Positions 23,660-35,059 of a DNA stretch of 64,000 nt are shown here, one piece after another (the first letter of the stretch is position 1; each line of letters starts with the position of its first letter). Under the pieces are notes generated by a model that saw only the letters and a list, made by a program, of their open reading frames with translations, ran no database searches and was not told where the DNA came from. The stretch is from Carya illinoinensis. Lineage: Eukaryota; Streptophyta; Magnoliopsida; Fagales; Juglandaceae. Both the position numbers and the translations under genes were made by a program. The stretch covers positions 7,710,501 through 7,774,500 of the forward strand of contig NC_056758.1 of the NCBI RefSeq assembly GCF_018687715.1. The letters are read 5' to 3'.

Positions 23660-26020
23660 TCAATAAGTAGTAAGATCCGTCTCAACATCTTGGAGATACA
23701 TAGAGCAAAATGTCAAACACTCGATGTGAACCCAGGCTTCCACTCTTGAACCTTCTGGACGCACTTTATTCTTAACATACTGCTTGAATTTCCCGAGAAA
23801 CCTCTCAAACAGGTATATCCATAGATATTGAACTGGACCTCCGAGAATGGCCTCACGGGGTAAGTGTACAGCTAGGTGGACCATAACATCGAAACAAGAT
23901 GGAGGGAATATCATCTACAGTTTGCATAGAATGGTGACGATATCAAGTTGAAGCTTTGATAGACGATTCACATCTAGTGTTCAGGCGCACAACTCTTTGA
24001 AGAAACTACTAAGTTCAGTCAAAGCCAATGCAATATCCCTCTTTAAGAACCCCCCATAGCAATAGGAAGCAGTGTTTGCAAGAAAACATGATGATCATGG
24101 CTTTTGAGCCCAGAGATTTTGGAATCACGTATAGATACACAATGAGTGATATTGGCAGCGAACCCATCTGAATATTTAACCTAAGCAAGCCACTCATAGA
24201 ATTTATTCCTTTCATCTCCATGTAATGTGTATGATGCATGTGGCATTGTAACACGTTCACCTTCACGTTTCAAATGTAATTCCTTTCTGAAGCCCAAGAT
24301 CTCTAGGTCATGGCATGAATTAGTGTTATCTTTGTCTTGTCGGGAATGTTCATAAAAGTGCCCAAAATGTTCTCGAAAATATTCTTCCCAATACGCATAA
24401 CATCTAGATTATGTCTAAGCCGCAAAGTTGACCAAGAAGGTAGTTTGAAGAAGATGCTTTTCTTTGTTCAGTTCAACTCTTCTGCAGTGCGTTTCCTCTT
24501 CCTACAAGATTTTCCAAATTGAATATCTCCAAGTATTTGTAATTGAGTTAAAAGATCCGCTCCTTCAACCAATGTTAGTGGCATGCAAACATCTTCTTTA
24601 CCATTGAACAACCCATTTCTAGTTCACCAAATGTGATCTCTCAGTAAGAGACGTCGATGTCCCATATAACAATGTTTTCTGTCATACTTCAACCAGTTGG
24701 AATCTGTACATGCATTGCAAGACGAATATGCCATTTGCCCTTTTGTTGACCACCCAGATAGATTTCCATAGGCGGGAAAGTCATTGATTGTCCACAATAA
24801 GACAACATGTAACATGAACATTTCCTTACTAGATGCACATATGTAGGTACCCCATGGTCCCAAAGTTCAAGTAACTCATCAATTAAGGGTTGCAAATAAA
24901 CATCAATGTCATTCCCTGGTGATTTTGGGCCAGGGATAATGAGGGATGTCATGAAGAACAAGTCTTTCATGCATAACCACGGCGGTAAGTTATACAGGAT
25001 AAGAATCACTGGCCAAATACTATAAGGTTTAGCCAGATTGTTGAAATGATTAAATCTGTCACTTGCCAAACCAAGCCTAACATTGCGAGCATCCCTAGCA
25101 AATATGGGGTGAGCTTGATCAAATGTCTTCCAGGACTTAGAGTCGGCAGGATGTCTCATACTAGTCTCATTGGTGACCCACTACTCCTTATGTCATCTCA
25201 TGTTACCTGCTGTCTTGCTAGACACAAATTGACGATGCAATCTTGGCTTCAAAAGAAAATGCCGAAGCACTTTTTGAGGGGTCAATTGTGACCCGTGTGT
25301 ATTTGGCATCCATCGCGATGCTTTACAGATAGGGCACTCATTAAGATTAACATTTTCCTTTTAGAATAAGATGCAGTCATTAGGGCATGCATGAATTTTG
25401 TGGTTCGTGAAACCCAAACCTCGCTCCAATGTCCTTGGCTCCTCATATGATTGTGGCAATTCAGCATTAGGAAAGACTGACTGCAAAAGGCTTAGGAGCA
25501 TATCAAAAGACTTGATTGACCACACACCAAGTGTTTTAATGTGTAACAACTTCACAACGAAAGAGAGCTTAGAGAATTTTGTGCAGCCATCGAAAAGAGG
25601 ACATCTGGCATCCTCTAATAGTTGGTCAAAAGTTGAGTTTTGGGAGGACTATGGTATTGATGAGTGAGTTGGTGATGTAGTGTTGTCTTCAGGAGTATCT
25701 CCAAATGTGGCTGCCCGTATGTCATCGAACATACGGTTCATGTCATTAATGTAGACGTCTCCACTTTCAACTCTGGGATCGTCATCATCGTCAATGATGG
25801 GGAGTGTTTCCTCCTTCCCATGAAATATCCAATGGGTGTAGTTTGGATCTATCCCTTTTATAAACAAGTGAGACTCCACCTCAAATATAGGCAAGAAGAG
25901 ATTATTACAGCATATACAGCACGGACACCGAATGCGATCACTTCCCATGGAATGGGTTCGTGCCATTGTAAGGAAATTGTTAACCCCTTCAGCATAAACA
26001 GGTGATAAACTCTTGTCCAT
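23660..26020 (-). pseudogene. CACTA transposase (tnp2 family), decayed
   Basis: Reads leftwards from about 26020. The N-terminal part (25649-26020, starting MDKSLSPVYAEGV) has the Cys-rich transposase-associated domain (CPCCICCNN, then HLFIKGIDPNYTHWIFHG). The middle (24624-25159, with MRHPADSKSWKTFDQAHP, FNHFNNLAKPYSIWPVIL and NLPPWLCMKD) is the tnp2 core. A C-terminal part (24015-24266 and 23660-23914, with FPPSCFDVMVHLAVHLPREA) matches the DUF4218 region that follows tnp2. Frames change several times and stops interrupt the reading, so it cannot encode a working transposase. It may once have catalysed movement of this element. Confidence 0.88.
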
Positions 26021-29000
26021 CTAATAAAAACAAGAATGTAAGAGTGGATTTGGAATTGAAGTTATAATTTATAATATGTAGGTAGTAGAAGTAACTAGCA
26101 TGTGGAGCATGATACAAGGAGGGGGAAAATAGCCCAAACACACACATATATAAATATGTTTACCTATTCTTTTTTTGTTATGTTTAAATTAAGAAGTAGT
26201 ATCAGGAGGAGGTGATAATAAACATTAACCATAAACATGTTAAGAGAAATCTCCCAAGTGTATTATCAATTATAAAAGATTGAAAGGTAAATTAAGTCTA
26301 AAAAGAGGTAGACACAATATAAAGTCGACAACAAAAACCTACAACAATATATAAACGTATTGATATCTGAGTATGAGTAGAATGTGAATGTTGGCCATGG
26401 TTGGCATTTGGAAACAAACTGTATGATATGAAGCATCGTATGTTAGTTGCGGAAGAAATTACCAAGACGTGCAAACTTATTTTCCCAATCTACTACTCAC
26501 AATATATTTAATCTAATTAAGTGTTTTTTCATTACATGTCATACCATTGAAGAAACCCTCTCCAATAGCGATAAGTTTTTTATTTTCCACATTAAACACC
26601 CATGAAAGAATTTAACCAATCACCCATGCTTCAAAACCTTACACCAAAACGCGGAAGATCATAATTCTTCCTATTAACATATCCATATGATATTTATTGG
26701 CTAACTACATATGTTCCATTAAGATTGTAATAAAACCACAATTAGAACAAACAGATAATGAGTTTTTTTAAAACTCATGACACAAGCTAAGTCACTTGTG
26801 GTCCCCTTGTGGATGTATAGCTATATATGTACATCCAAATACTCTGCACATAGCTTGTAACAATAACCTCTTGTTACAAGCTACCCATCTTCTGTTAGAC
26901 TATGTGTAGGGTCCGAAAATTTTCCAAGAAGAGAGGTTTAATGTAGCGTTTTAGGGTGTATGAAATGTAAGCATTATTTAGAAAAAGAATATGATATGCT
27001 TGGAATCCAACTGGATATTAGTAAACAGTTTTCAATAAGCACATTTTACTATATCTACTATTACAAACATAAAAAAAATATATATATATATATTATTCTC
27101 GTTCAACAAACATGGAAAGTAGTTTTTAATGTGAAAAGTAAAACTGAAACATTGAGATATTATGAACTTTATGAGAATATTACTATTTTAGTTTCATCGT
27201 AGTCATGTTTGTTGTCTCCAGAATAAGGCACAAAAATAATTAGTATTTGTTGTAGAAAGTTGTGTTCAAGCTGGACTTGAACAATGAATCAGAAGAACAT
27301 AAGGTGGAAAGTAGTTTCCAACCTAATAGGTATAGACTCTTAATAGATTTTGGGCATGCAGATCATGTGTTCTGATATTCAGCCCAGAAAATTACCATAA
27401 TTGGGTCGTGCCAGTGGGTTTCAAGATTTCTTTTAAGATTAATTGCATGCAGCTTTTGTGAAACATTCAATTTTATTTATGTTGTTTTTCCTGCATATAT
27501 CATTCTCACAATTGGAGCTATCAAACCTATATCACACGTCTAAATTTTTTCTTGAAAAAAGTTATAATTATCCACTTTATACCCATAATTTATCTAATTC
27601 TGCTCTGTTCAACAACATTTGTAGGCATTGATTCAAGCATCCATCAACATGTTTGGCAAAGAAAAAAGAAAAAAAACACCACTATCTCAAATAATCTATC
27701 CCTTAGGTAGCTTTCCCAGGTGGTTGATAGTTAATAATCGCAGTGAATATTAAAAGATTTTACTATTTTGATTCTTTGAATGTAGCTGAGGAAGACAACT
27801 GGAGCAACTAAGGTCAACATGGGCAAGTTAGCCAATGTGTACATCCATAAATGTGAAAAAATATACATATATATTTTTAGTCTCAAAGGGGGAAAAATAG
27901 AATCTAGTGTCAATCGCGAAGCAGCAGTAAGACATTCATGATAAAAATCACAAAGTTTCATTGTATACATTCACAAAGGACAAGCCTTCACTCCAAGATT
28001 GGAAAAATTACATCCACTGAGAAGCCCAAAAATGGCACAATTTTTGGAAACCAACGAGTGGATATGAAGGCAGAGAGATACCTGTGGTGCAGAAAACAGA
28101 GTCCCACACTAATCTTTGGACAATTATATTTACCAATGGACTGCCCGTGCCCAGTCACTCGAAAACCTTAGATGGAGATATAGACTTTGGGGTTTGTATG
28201 TGGAGGGAATGATGGGTCACACAATCTGCGGAAGGAGAAACCAAATAAGTGAAAAGATCGAGTGGCTTAACAAATAGTGCAGCAAATAGAAAAAAGGGTT
28301 TGTATTTAAAAAAAATAGCCAAAATCTCCAGACCAATGTTAGAATAGAATGAGGAACTAGAGTGTGAACAAAGGAAAGTAGTTAAAAAATATACATTCAT
28401 AATTAAATTACCCCACACATTTCGATGATTTAAAGAAATATATATATCACAAACGACTAAAAATACAAAATGCTATTTGCTTTATAAGCATTGGAATCAC
28501 AGTATATGATTCTTCCTAAGCAAAAATACAAAAGACACATCTTTACCATACCACCCAGTTTTTAATGCTTCACATACTTTGTAACTAGAATTGGATATTG
28601 AAGTGGATAGCAGACAGACATGACAACACAGTAATATAAAGTCAGAAACATATATCATTAGCTAATTTCACACATATCTTGCCACAGTTTTAAACTTGTG
28701 TGCCCATAAATTCATGATTCTACTTCTCAACTAAAGTAGCTTTTCTGTCCTCACCAATAACGTAAGTAAATAAAAAATAAACTTTTGGCCCCTTGCCACA
28801 TATGAACCATTTAATCAATATGAGAGTTTAGAAAACCAATTTTACCATGATTGAAGAGAGATGAATGAAAAATAGCTAGCATTGAACAAAAATACACTTG
28901 GGAAAGGTAGGTGGTAGAAAGAAAGATGAATCAAAATAGAAAGTCATATGAAAATTATATTTTATTTTGGAGGCAAATAAATAGAAAAAAAATGCCAAGA

Positions 29001-30468
29001 ATCAGAAAGAAACAAAGTCCACACCTATAATTTGACAATATAATCATAAAGTGATGAAAAAAAGGGAAAAAATCCATATAGCTACAAAATCTACCCCTTA
29101 TACATATGTATGTCTATATCCTACTCAACTGAGAATCGCCCAGAAAACACTTGAATATATGAGGGTAATGAATGAAGACAACATATGCATGCCAGCAGAT
29201 AGTTAACATGAGACCACCCCTTGCCTACAAGGGATCTAATATAAGCAATTTCAACATCATTAATATATTGACATATATACACACAAAAAACCTCAATGCA
29301 TGGTACAATGAAACATATTGAGCAAGACACTATATCAACAAAGTCCATATACAAAAAAACAGAGCTGTATACACCAGAAAGTGTTAGCCAGTTTACTAAA
29401 TCCTACAACTGAAAACAGAGCTTACATACAAAAATAGAAGAGCAATAAATGAGGCTAATCATTTCTAACAAGATGAGCAAAACATGAGGTAAAAACGGGA
29501 AGCAAACAAATGACCAAAAACATGAGCAAACCAGAGCTTAATTAGAAGCACATAACAAATAATTTCTAAAGTCCAAGAGTCTTCATGGTACCAATCGGTG
29601 ATGTTAGTTTACCATTTCAAAAAGTTTGTTACAAGGTAGTGGTTATGTATATGAGGAAAACATAAGGAAGAAAGGGAAAAATCAGTTTGCTTATCAAGCA
29701 TTCCCGTGGTCAAAAGGAACTTGTGGTTCTCCGTTGCATTTCCAGTTGTATCCATCATTCCATTTACATTCCCTTCCTTAGTACAACACTGTGACTCATA
29801 GCAAGGATCATAACAGACTCCCACCAAATAAACAAACACAAAATTAAACCTACACTCATAGAAAAAACCACATGCTTTGTCTTTGTTAAGTTTAAGAACC
29901 CAACCGAATGGCCAGACTGTATTATCACCTCACCTCACGTTCCAATCCTTATTTACATGTTTACTTGAATTTTCATCTCTATGTAATTATTCGAGATTGA
30001 ACTCGAATACCATTATCAAGGAAAGAAGTAAAAAGCAACCTTAATGTTTCCCAAACCGATAATTAAGTTAAGCAATTAGCATACATAAGATAATCTATGT
30101 TTTCTAGAAAAAACTATGCATTAATTGTTAGAGTTAATTAATGACATCTCAAATGTTCTTAATTACAATTTGCTACCTAGAATTCATCATGGCTCATGTA
30201 CATAATTTATTTTCCTCTTTCGGCCATGAATATTATTCGTGGGGTATTTATATAGTGGGGTCTAATACCTTTCTAATTGCAATTGAGAACCACACCAGAT
30301 ACACAAGCAAGTAGGCATACAACACAACCTCTGTTGTGAGTAAAGGGGGATGACATTGGTGTATTCCAGTTGCCTATAAGTCGATGGTCTGATTCCCATA
30401 TTAATATGTCTAATTTTTCATCTCTTTGGTCTAATGTAATATAAAGATTACATGACGGCAATCTAAAT
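26021..30468. other. CACTA interior, right part, mostly unassigned
   Basis: AT-rich with no supported gene. A 12-bp perfect inverted repeat with a 7-base loop lies at 26852-26882. A minus-strand open stretch at 29609-29839 has an exon-like composition (CCTKEGNVNGMMDTTGNATE) but no recognised family. This would be upstream of the transposase, where its promoter or a second gene might lie. Confidence 0.4.
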
Positions 30469-30480
30469 AAAGGGGCTGCA

Positions 30481-30830
30481 GTTTTACACGAAATCTGGAG
30501 GAGAATGAATGATCTTGTGTTTCAAAATCAATCCAAAAGTCCAACTATGCTAATGCAAATGGCAAAAATAGTCTGGTCCAGTTTGTCAATGAACAATAAG
30601 GTTGTGTAAACTGATGGACATCACAGAGCTTCAGTTATTGAAGATAGACAAATATTACAGGCCCCACAAGCTGGAAATCTCAAAGTAAATGTTGATGCTT
30701 AAGAAATAAAAGAGAATGATATGACGGTTGTAGGTGTTGTGGTACATTATAAAGGAGAAGTCCAACAAATTCTAGCTGCCTCGAGATACCAATTAAATGG
30801 AAGAAAGATACCAATTAACAGTACATGACA
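30481..30830 (+). pseudogene. LINE (non-LTR) RNase H-region relic, nested in the CACTA element
   Basis: In one frame the sequence reads VLHEIWRRMNDLVFQNQ, then an AGNLKVNVDA motif, typical of the spacer and start of the RNase H domain found at the end of plant LINE ORF2 or RVT_3-type domains. Two in-frame stops (after NNKVV and after NVDA) and the loss of the rest show it is dead. Confidence 0.65.
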
Positions 30831-31020
30831 TCAATGTTATTATAATTGATAGAGATAAATTTATGTCTACAAGAAAATATGTTCATCAAATTAATAGTAA
30901 TTAAGTTGCTTAATTATCGAAGTGTATGTGTGCATCCTTAATAACCTATAAATATTGTACAAGCAAACACGGGCAATTTATTGATGACGGGGGAAGAAAT
31001 CTATTGTTGGGGGAAAAATG

Positions 31021-31309
31021 TTGGGGCGGGGGGTGGGGGGAAATAAAAAGATGTTTCGCACTTTGGCGCCCACTTGAATCTCGACAGATTTCCCAGCGTC
31101 AAAGCATTTTTATTTGTAGCGCCATTAATTTTCGTTATTATAAGAAAAATTGCTGTAACAAATAATTTAAGTGAAGTGAATCTGGAAAGTTGAGGTTTCT
31201 ATTAAAAAAATTTTAGCGATGTAAAAAGTGCTGCAAATAATAACCATTTGCAACGTCTTTATTTGCAGCAATTCAAAAAGCATTGGCTAAAGTGTATTTT
31301 CTTGTAGTG
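31021..31309. mobile_element. Internal second CACTA-type right terminus
   Basis: The sequence ends tgtattttcttgtagtg at 31309, the complement of CACTACAAGAAAATACA, and is preceded by its own ttgcagc/tgcaaat subterminal motifs (31060-31280). The base triplet after it (GCA when offset by one base) does not match the AGC left of 19701. No partner left end was found, so it is either the end of a nested, truncated CACTA element or an alternative end. Confidence 0.6.
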
Positions 31310-33000
31310 GCAGTGAGATTGTGGACAATATTGTGCTAACAGATGCAAGTGAATTTCCTTAATAGTGGTGCTAAGAGGTACTGCAGTTCTCCACTAACAT
31401 CAAAATACAGCTCAAACGAAAAGGAGAAATAATTATCAATTGAGAGAGGGTGGTACGGTAAGGAATCCTTATGCTGGAAGAGCAGAGTGATTTAAAAAGG
31501 GGGGCATGCATGCAACTGGTCGATGAGGGACTCAACTTTAATTAAATAAATTATAGCAAAAGATCAATCAAAACAAGTAGGCATGAAACCCCGGGCCTCT
31601 TTAGCAATAATAACGTTATATATTATGTACAACAGATTAATTGCTTTGGATGCAGAGAACTAAAGTTACAAATTGTACAACCCTGAGTTCCAAGCCCAAA
31701 GAGCTCCAAGTTCTTGTAATTTATTATTATAAGGTCATATATGATATATACTCGATCTTTGACAATATTGGATATTTTTTTTGTGACTTGCTTCCCCAAA
31801 ACACTCACTGGACCATTAATTCCAACTAGCGAATGGAAGGAATAATTAGGTCTAGTTGGAATATGAGTGGGGATTTCCTAATTCCCAATTCAAGATTATG
31901 CTCTTAGATCAGATTAGCATCATAATTTATATGCATATAAAGAGATATTTGTGATTTGGTTATTATCTTAGTCAAGAGATTTGAATATATATGTACATTT
32001 GAATAAATATTAAGAAATCTTATCTTATCTTGGGAATAATTTATAATGACAAGATATATAATACTCCATCTCATCTCTATATAATTAATTAAACTGAATA
32101 TAAACCTATGTTTTATATTCAATTTAATTACCATGAATAATAATAAAGATATAATAGTCATAAATCTATCTTGGCAAGGAAGGCCATGCTAAGGGGCGAA
32201 TCAGTTCTCTCAACATGTACAGAAGGCAGTGTTAATTTTTTGGCAAATAAGTGTTTTCTACAATGTTGCTTTATAGAAGAAAAAGAATAATCGAGGGTAA
32301 AGTTAACACAATCTAGTTTTTGACAGCATGCAGCAAAGAAAATCCATCTCTATATGTCTTGTTAAGAAAACCTAAAGAAAATAATTCGTTGAAAATTTGT
32401 ACTAGCATTTTATCAAAAAGTGGGGAGTTGGGAGGAGATTCCTGTGGTGCATGCATGAGAATTGCCGAGGAATCGCAAAGATCTCCACCTCTAATTCTCT
32501 GCCCAACAAAAAATTGTCGGGGTCTGTATTTGGATGGGAAAAGCAAAAGGGACTCGAAATTGGTGAGCAGCAAGTGAAGCAGAGGACAGGAAGGCTACAT
32601 GGGAAACCCTCTCCTAGCAGGAAACGGGACGTCGTTGATCTCGAAATAGAGGCTTACAAAACCACAAAGTCCAGATTTTGGACCCAAAAGGGAAGGAGAT
32701 TTTTGGCGCTAATGGTTGGCTTTACCGTATGATCCCCATTCGAAGGGTCTAGCTTGCATGGATTTCCAAATGGGTGGACGATGCTGCTAGGGCTGGTTTT
32801 TTGTGGATGAGGGAAGCCGTATGGCAACGTAGTGAGGTGGATTCATTTGCAGGTAGCCGGAAATCGAAGGAGAAGACGAAAATGGGGGGGGGGGGGGGGG
32901 GCTTCGGGAATGTACTGAAACCAAAATCGAGGGGGAAAAGTTTTGTTTTTGGTGGGTTTTGCCGCTCCCGTATACGAGTACTAAAGATAATTTGTCGTTA
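31310..33000. other. Unassigned segment between the two CACTA right ends
   Basis: The left part is AT-rich. The portion 32400-33000 is more GC-rich with several overlapping open frames on both strands (for example plus 32451-32732 and minus 32313-32573), none matching a family. A run of 18 G occurs at 32884-32901. It could be an old first exon or leader of the transposase transcript or a captured fragment. Confidence 0.4.
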
Positions 33001-33245
33001 AAATTACAATCCTGTCATTTACTTACGTTGCAACTGCTGTTTATTTATTGCGGCATTTTTCTTGTCGCAATATATCACAAATTCGCTACAATAAGACAGT
33101 TCATGGTAACTCTTTACGGAAACCTCACTTCATTGTAAAAACTATGCGTCGAATTCGAAATCGCTGCAATTAATACTCTTTTGCGGCAATTACTTTTCCA
33201 ACGGATAAAATTTTGCTACGAAAAGACATTTTCCTTGTAGTGAGC

Positions 33246-35059
33246 ATAGGTGATATATGAGATATCATACTGCTTGAGAATGAAAAGTTCTTGTTTTTAA
33301 TAAAGTTTCAATGGGGCTCCAATTGTATAATCATTGACTAGTCTTTTTGGAATATAGATCATGTGGTTTGAGCATTTCATTGTATCATTACAATTATACG
33401 AATATAAAGATAAAAAAGTTAATATACATTTAGTTCTCTCATTTATTCATACAAAAGCAAACAATAACACATATATGCATTTGGAACCCATTCTAAAAAT
33501 TAAACATTGAAGAGAAAGGAATTAAGGGTTTGAGTCGGTTTGAATCAACCATTTAACCATTTATGTCGTTGAATCGAATAATATTGCATTGAAAGCGGTT
33601 GGGTTTTAGCCAATTCAATTTGAATATGCTGATTATTTTAATTAATATCAGTCAAACCGTTTAATTTCTAGCCGACCAATCAAGGGTCAAATTAATCCAA
33701 GAGCAAGAGAGTGATCATCAAGAAGATAGTCAAGCTAGCTATTTACGAGATTATTTAATTTAAAATAAATGTTCATTATATTTTTATGCTAACTCACCAA
33801 TCTAGAAGAAAAAAGGAGTATAATGATTTATAGGCCAATTAAATATGAAACTTAATTGGTGTATATGATCTCTATGAATAGCTGTCCTAGTCTGTTATAA
33901 GTGTCACTAGTCGTTTTTTGGGCTGAATGATTTCATGCATAATCAATCAGCTCAATTTGGCTGAATGAGTGTCAAACTATAAAGACGTTTTGATCAATGG
34001 GATAAAACTTAAAGCTTTTGCCCTTCAATCATAGGAAAAGATGATAATGGGAAATGAGGAAGAAATTTCGGTTAGAAAATAATCTCCAAGGGAAAAAGGT
34101 AAACGAATAGTAGATGAGTACATAGAGAAAACAAGAATCTGACCATGAGAAGGCTGCTCTTCATTCGAAGCCACAGATTGATGTCAAAAAAAGACAATTA
34201 GTAGAGAACCAATAATTGTCATAGCTAAGATAGAGGCACAGGTACGTCCAAACTCATGAAGGCCTCTGAACAAAAGCAATTAGCAGAGAACCAATGCGTG
34301 ACGAGAACAATGATGATGATCATTAATTTGGAGTGATCATGGAGAAATGCTCGCAATTTGGCTGAGCCTATACGAATATTGCTATCAAAATTGAAGATGG
34401 TTCTGAATGGTTGCGATTTAATACATATTTTTCTACAAAAGGTGTAGTTCCTGATCTCAAGGAAGGATTTGAAAGTTATACAAATATATAGTGGAATCTG
34501 GGAGAATGCAGTCGAACCATGACATCATGATGGATCAAAGAAAATTTAAAGACTGAGAAAAAATTATAGTAGTAGTCTTGCAAGCTTTCTTGGTTCAAAA
34601 GGGGGAATGGAGATTTGATTAGTTAGCAATATTTGGATTGGGAGTTCATAAGTTTCAAAATCTTCTTGTTTTCAATCATCACTTAAGTCTAGAATAAATG
34701 AGTATTCCTGAATTCTAGGGAAATTCGTGAACCCAGTTGCTGTATCTCTATGAATTGTAGTAGTCCTTCACTATCTTGTGGAGCATCATTTGTCATTTTT
34801 TTTTTTTTTTTTCACTTTAAACATTGAGTTGCTTTGCACTCTTGTTTCTTCTCTTCCCCTGCTTTTAGCAATTGTAGACTCATGGGACGCCAAACTTTAT
34901 TTAAGATATATATGACTGTAAAATGAAGGGGCAAATTACATAATCTACAAGAGCTTTTTATTTTATATATTTTGCAATGGAACAGTGAGTACATTTGGAT
35001 GGTTTTGGAGAAATGATGTTGGTTTGCTGAGCAACTTTTGGCGTCCAGAATTTCTTCCC
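33246..35059. other. Intergenic DNA and 3' UTR of the SFH gene
   Basis: No separate gene is supported. The part nearest 35059 should contain the 3' UTR of the leftward SFH gene. Around 33525-33690 the text (ggtttgaatcaacc, cggttgggttttagcc) resembles degraded hAT-type sequence. Confidence 0.4.

Larger units (their letters stand above)
19701..33242 (-). mobile_element. CACTA (En/Spm) DNA transposon, about 13.5 kb
   Basis: The left end begins CACTACAATAAAAATAG at 19701 and the right end finishes CCTTGTAGTG at 33242, the inverted CACTA terminus. AGC flanks both ends (19698-19700 and 33243-33245), the 3-bp duplication expected of CACTA elements. Both subterminal regions are crowded with short motifs of the type ttgcagcg/ctgcaa/tgcggcaa (19720-20260 and 33010-33230), as expected for transposase-binding repeats. 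A tnp2-type transposase relic lies inside on the minus strand. Nested or captured segments include a LINE RNase H relic, an exon-like island and an extra terminus at 31309. Confidence 0.8.

Noticed and set aside
32430..32732. LINE endonuclease start suggested by an ENCRGIA peptide
   Set aside because: The similarity is one short word and the following sequence does not continue the endonuclease domain.
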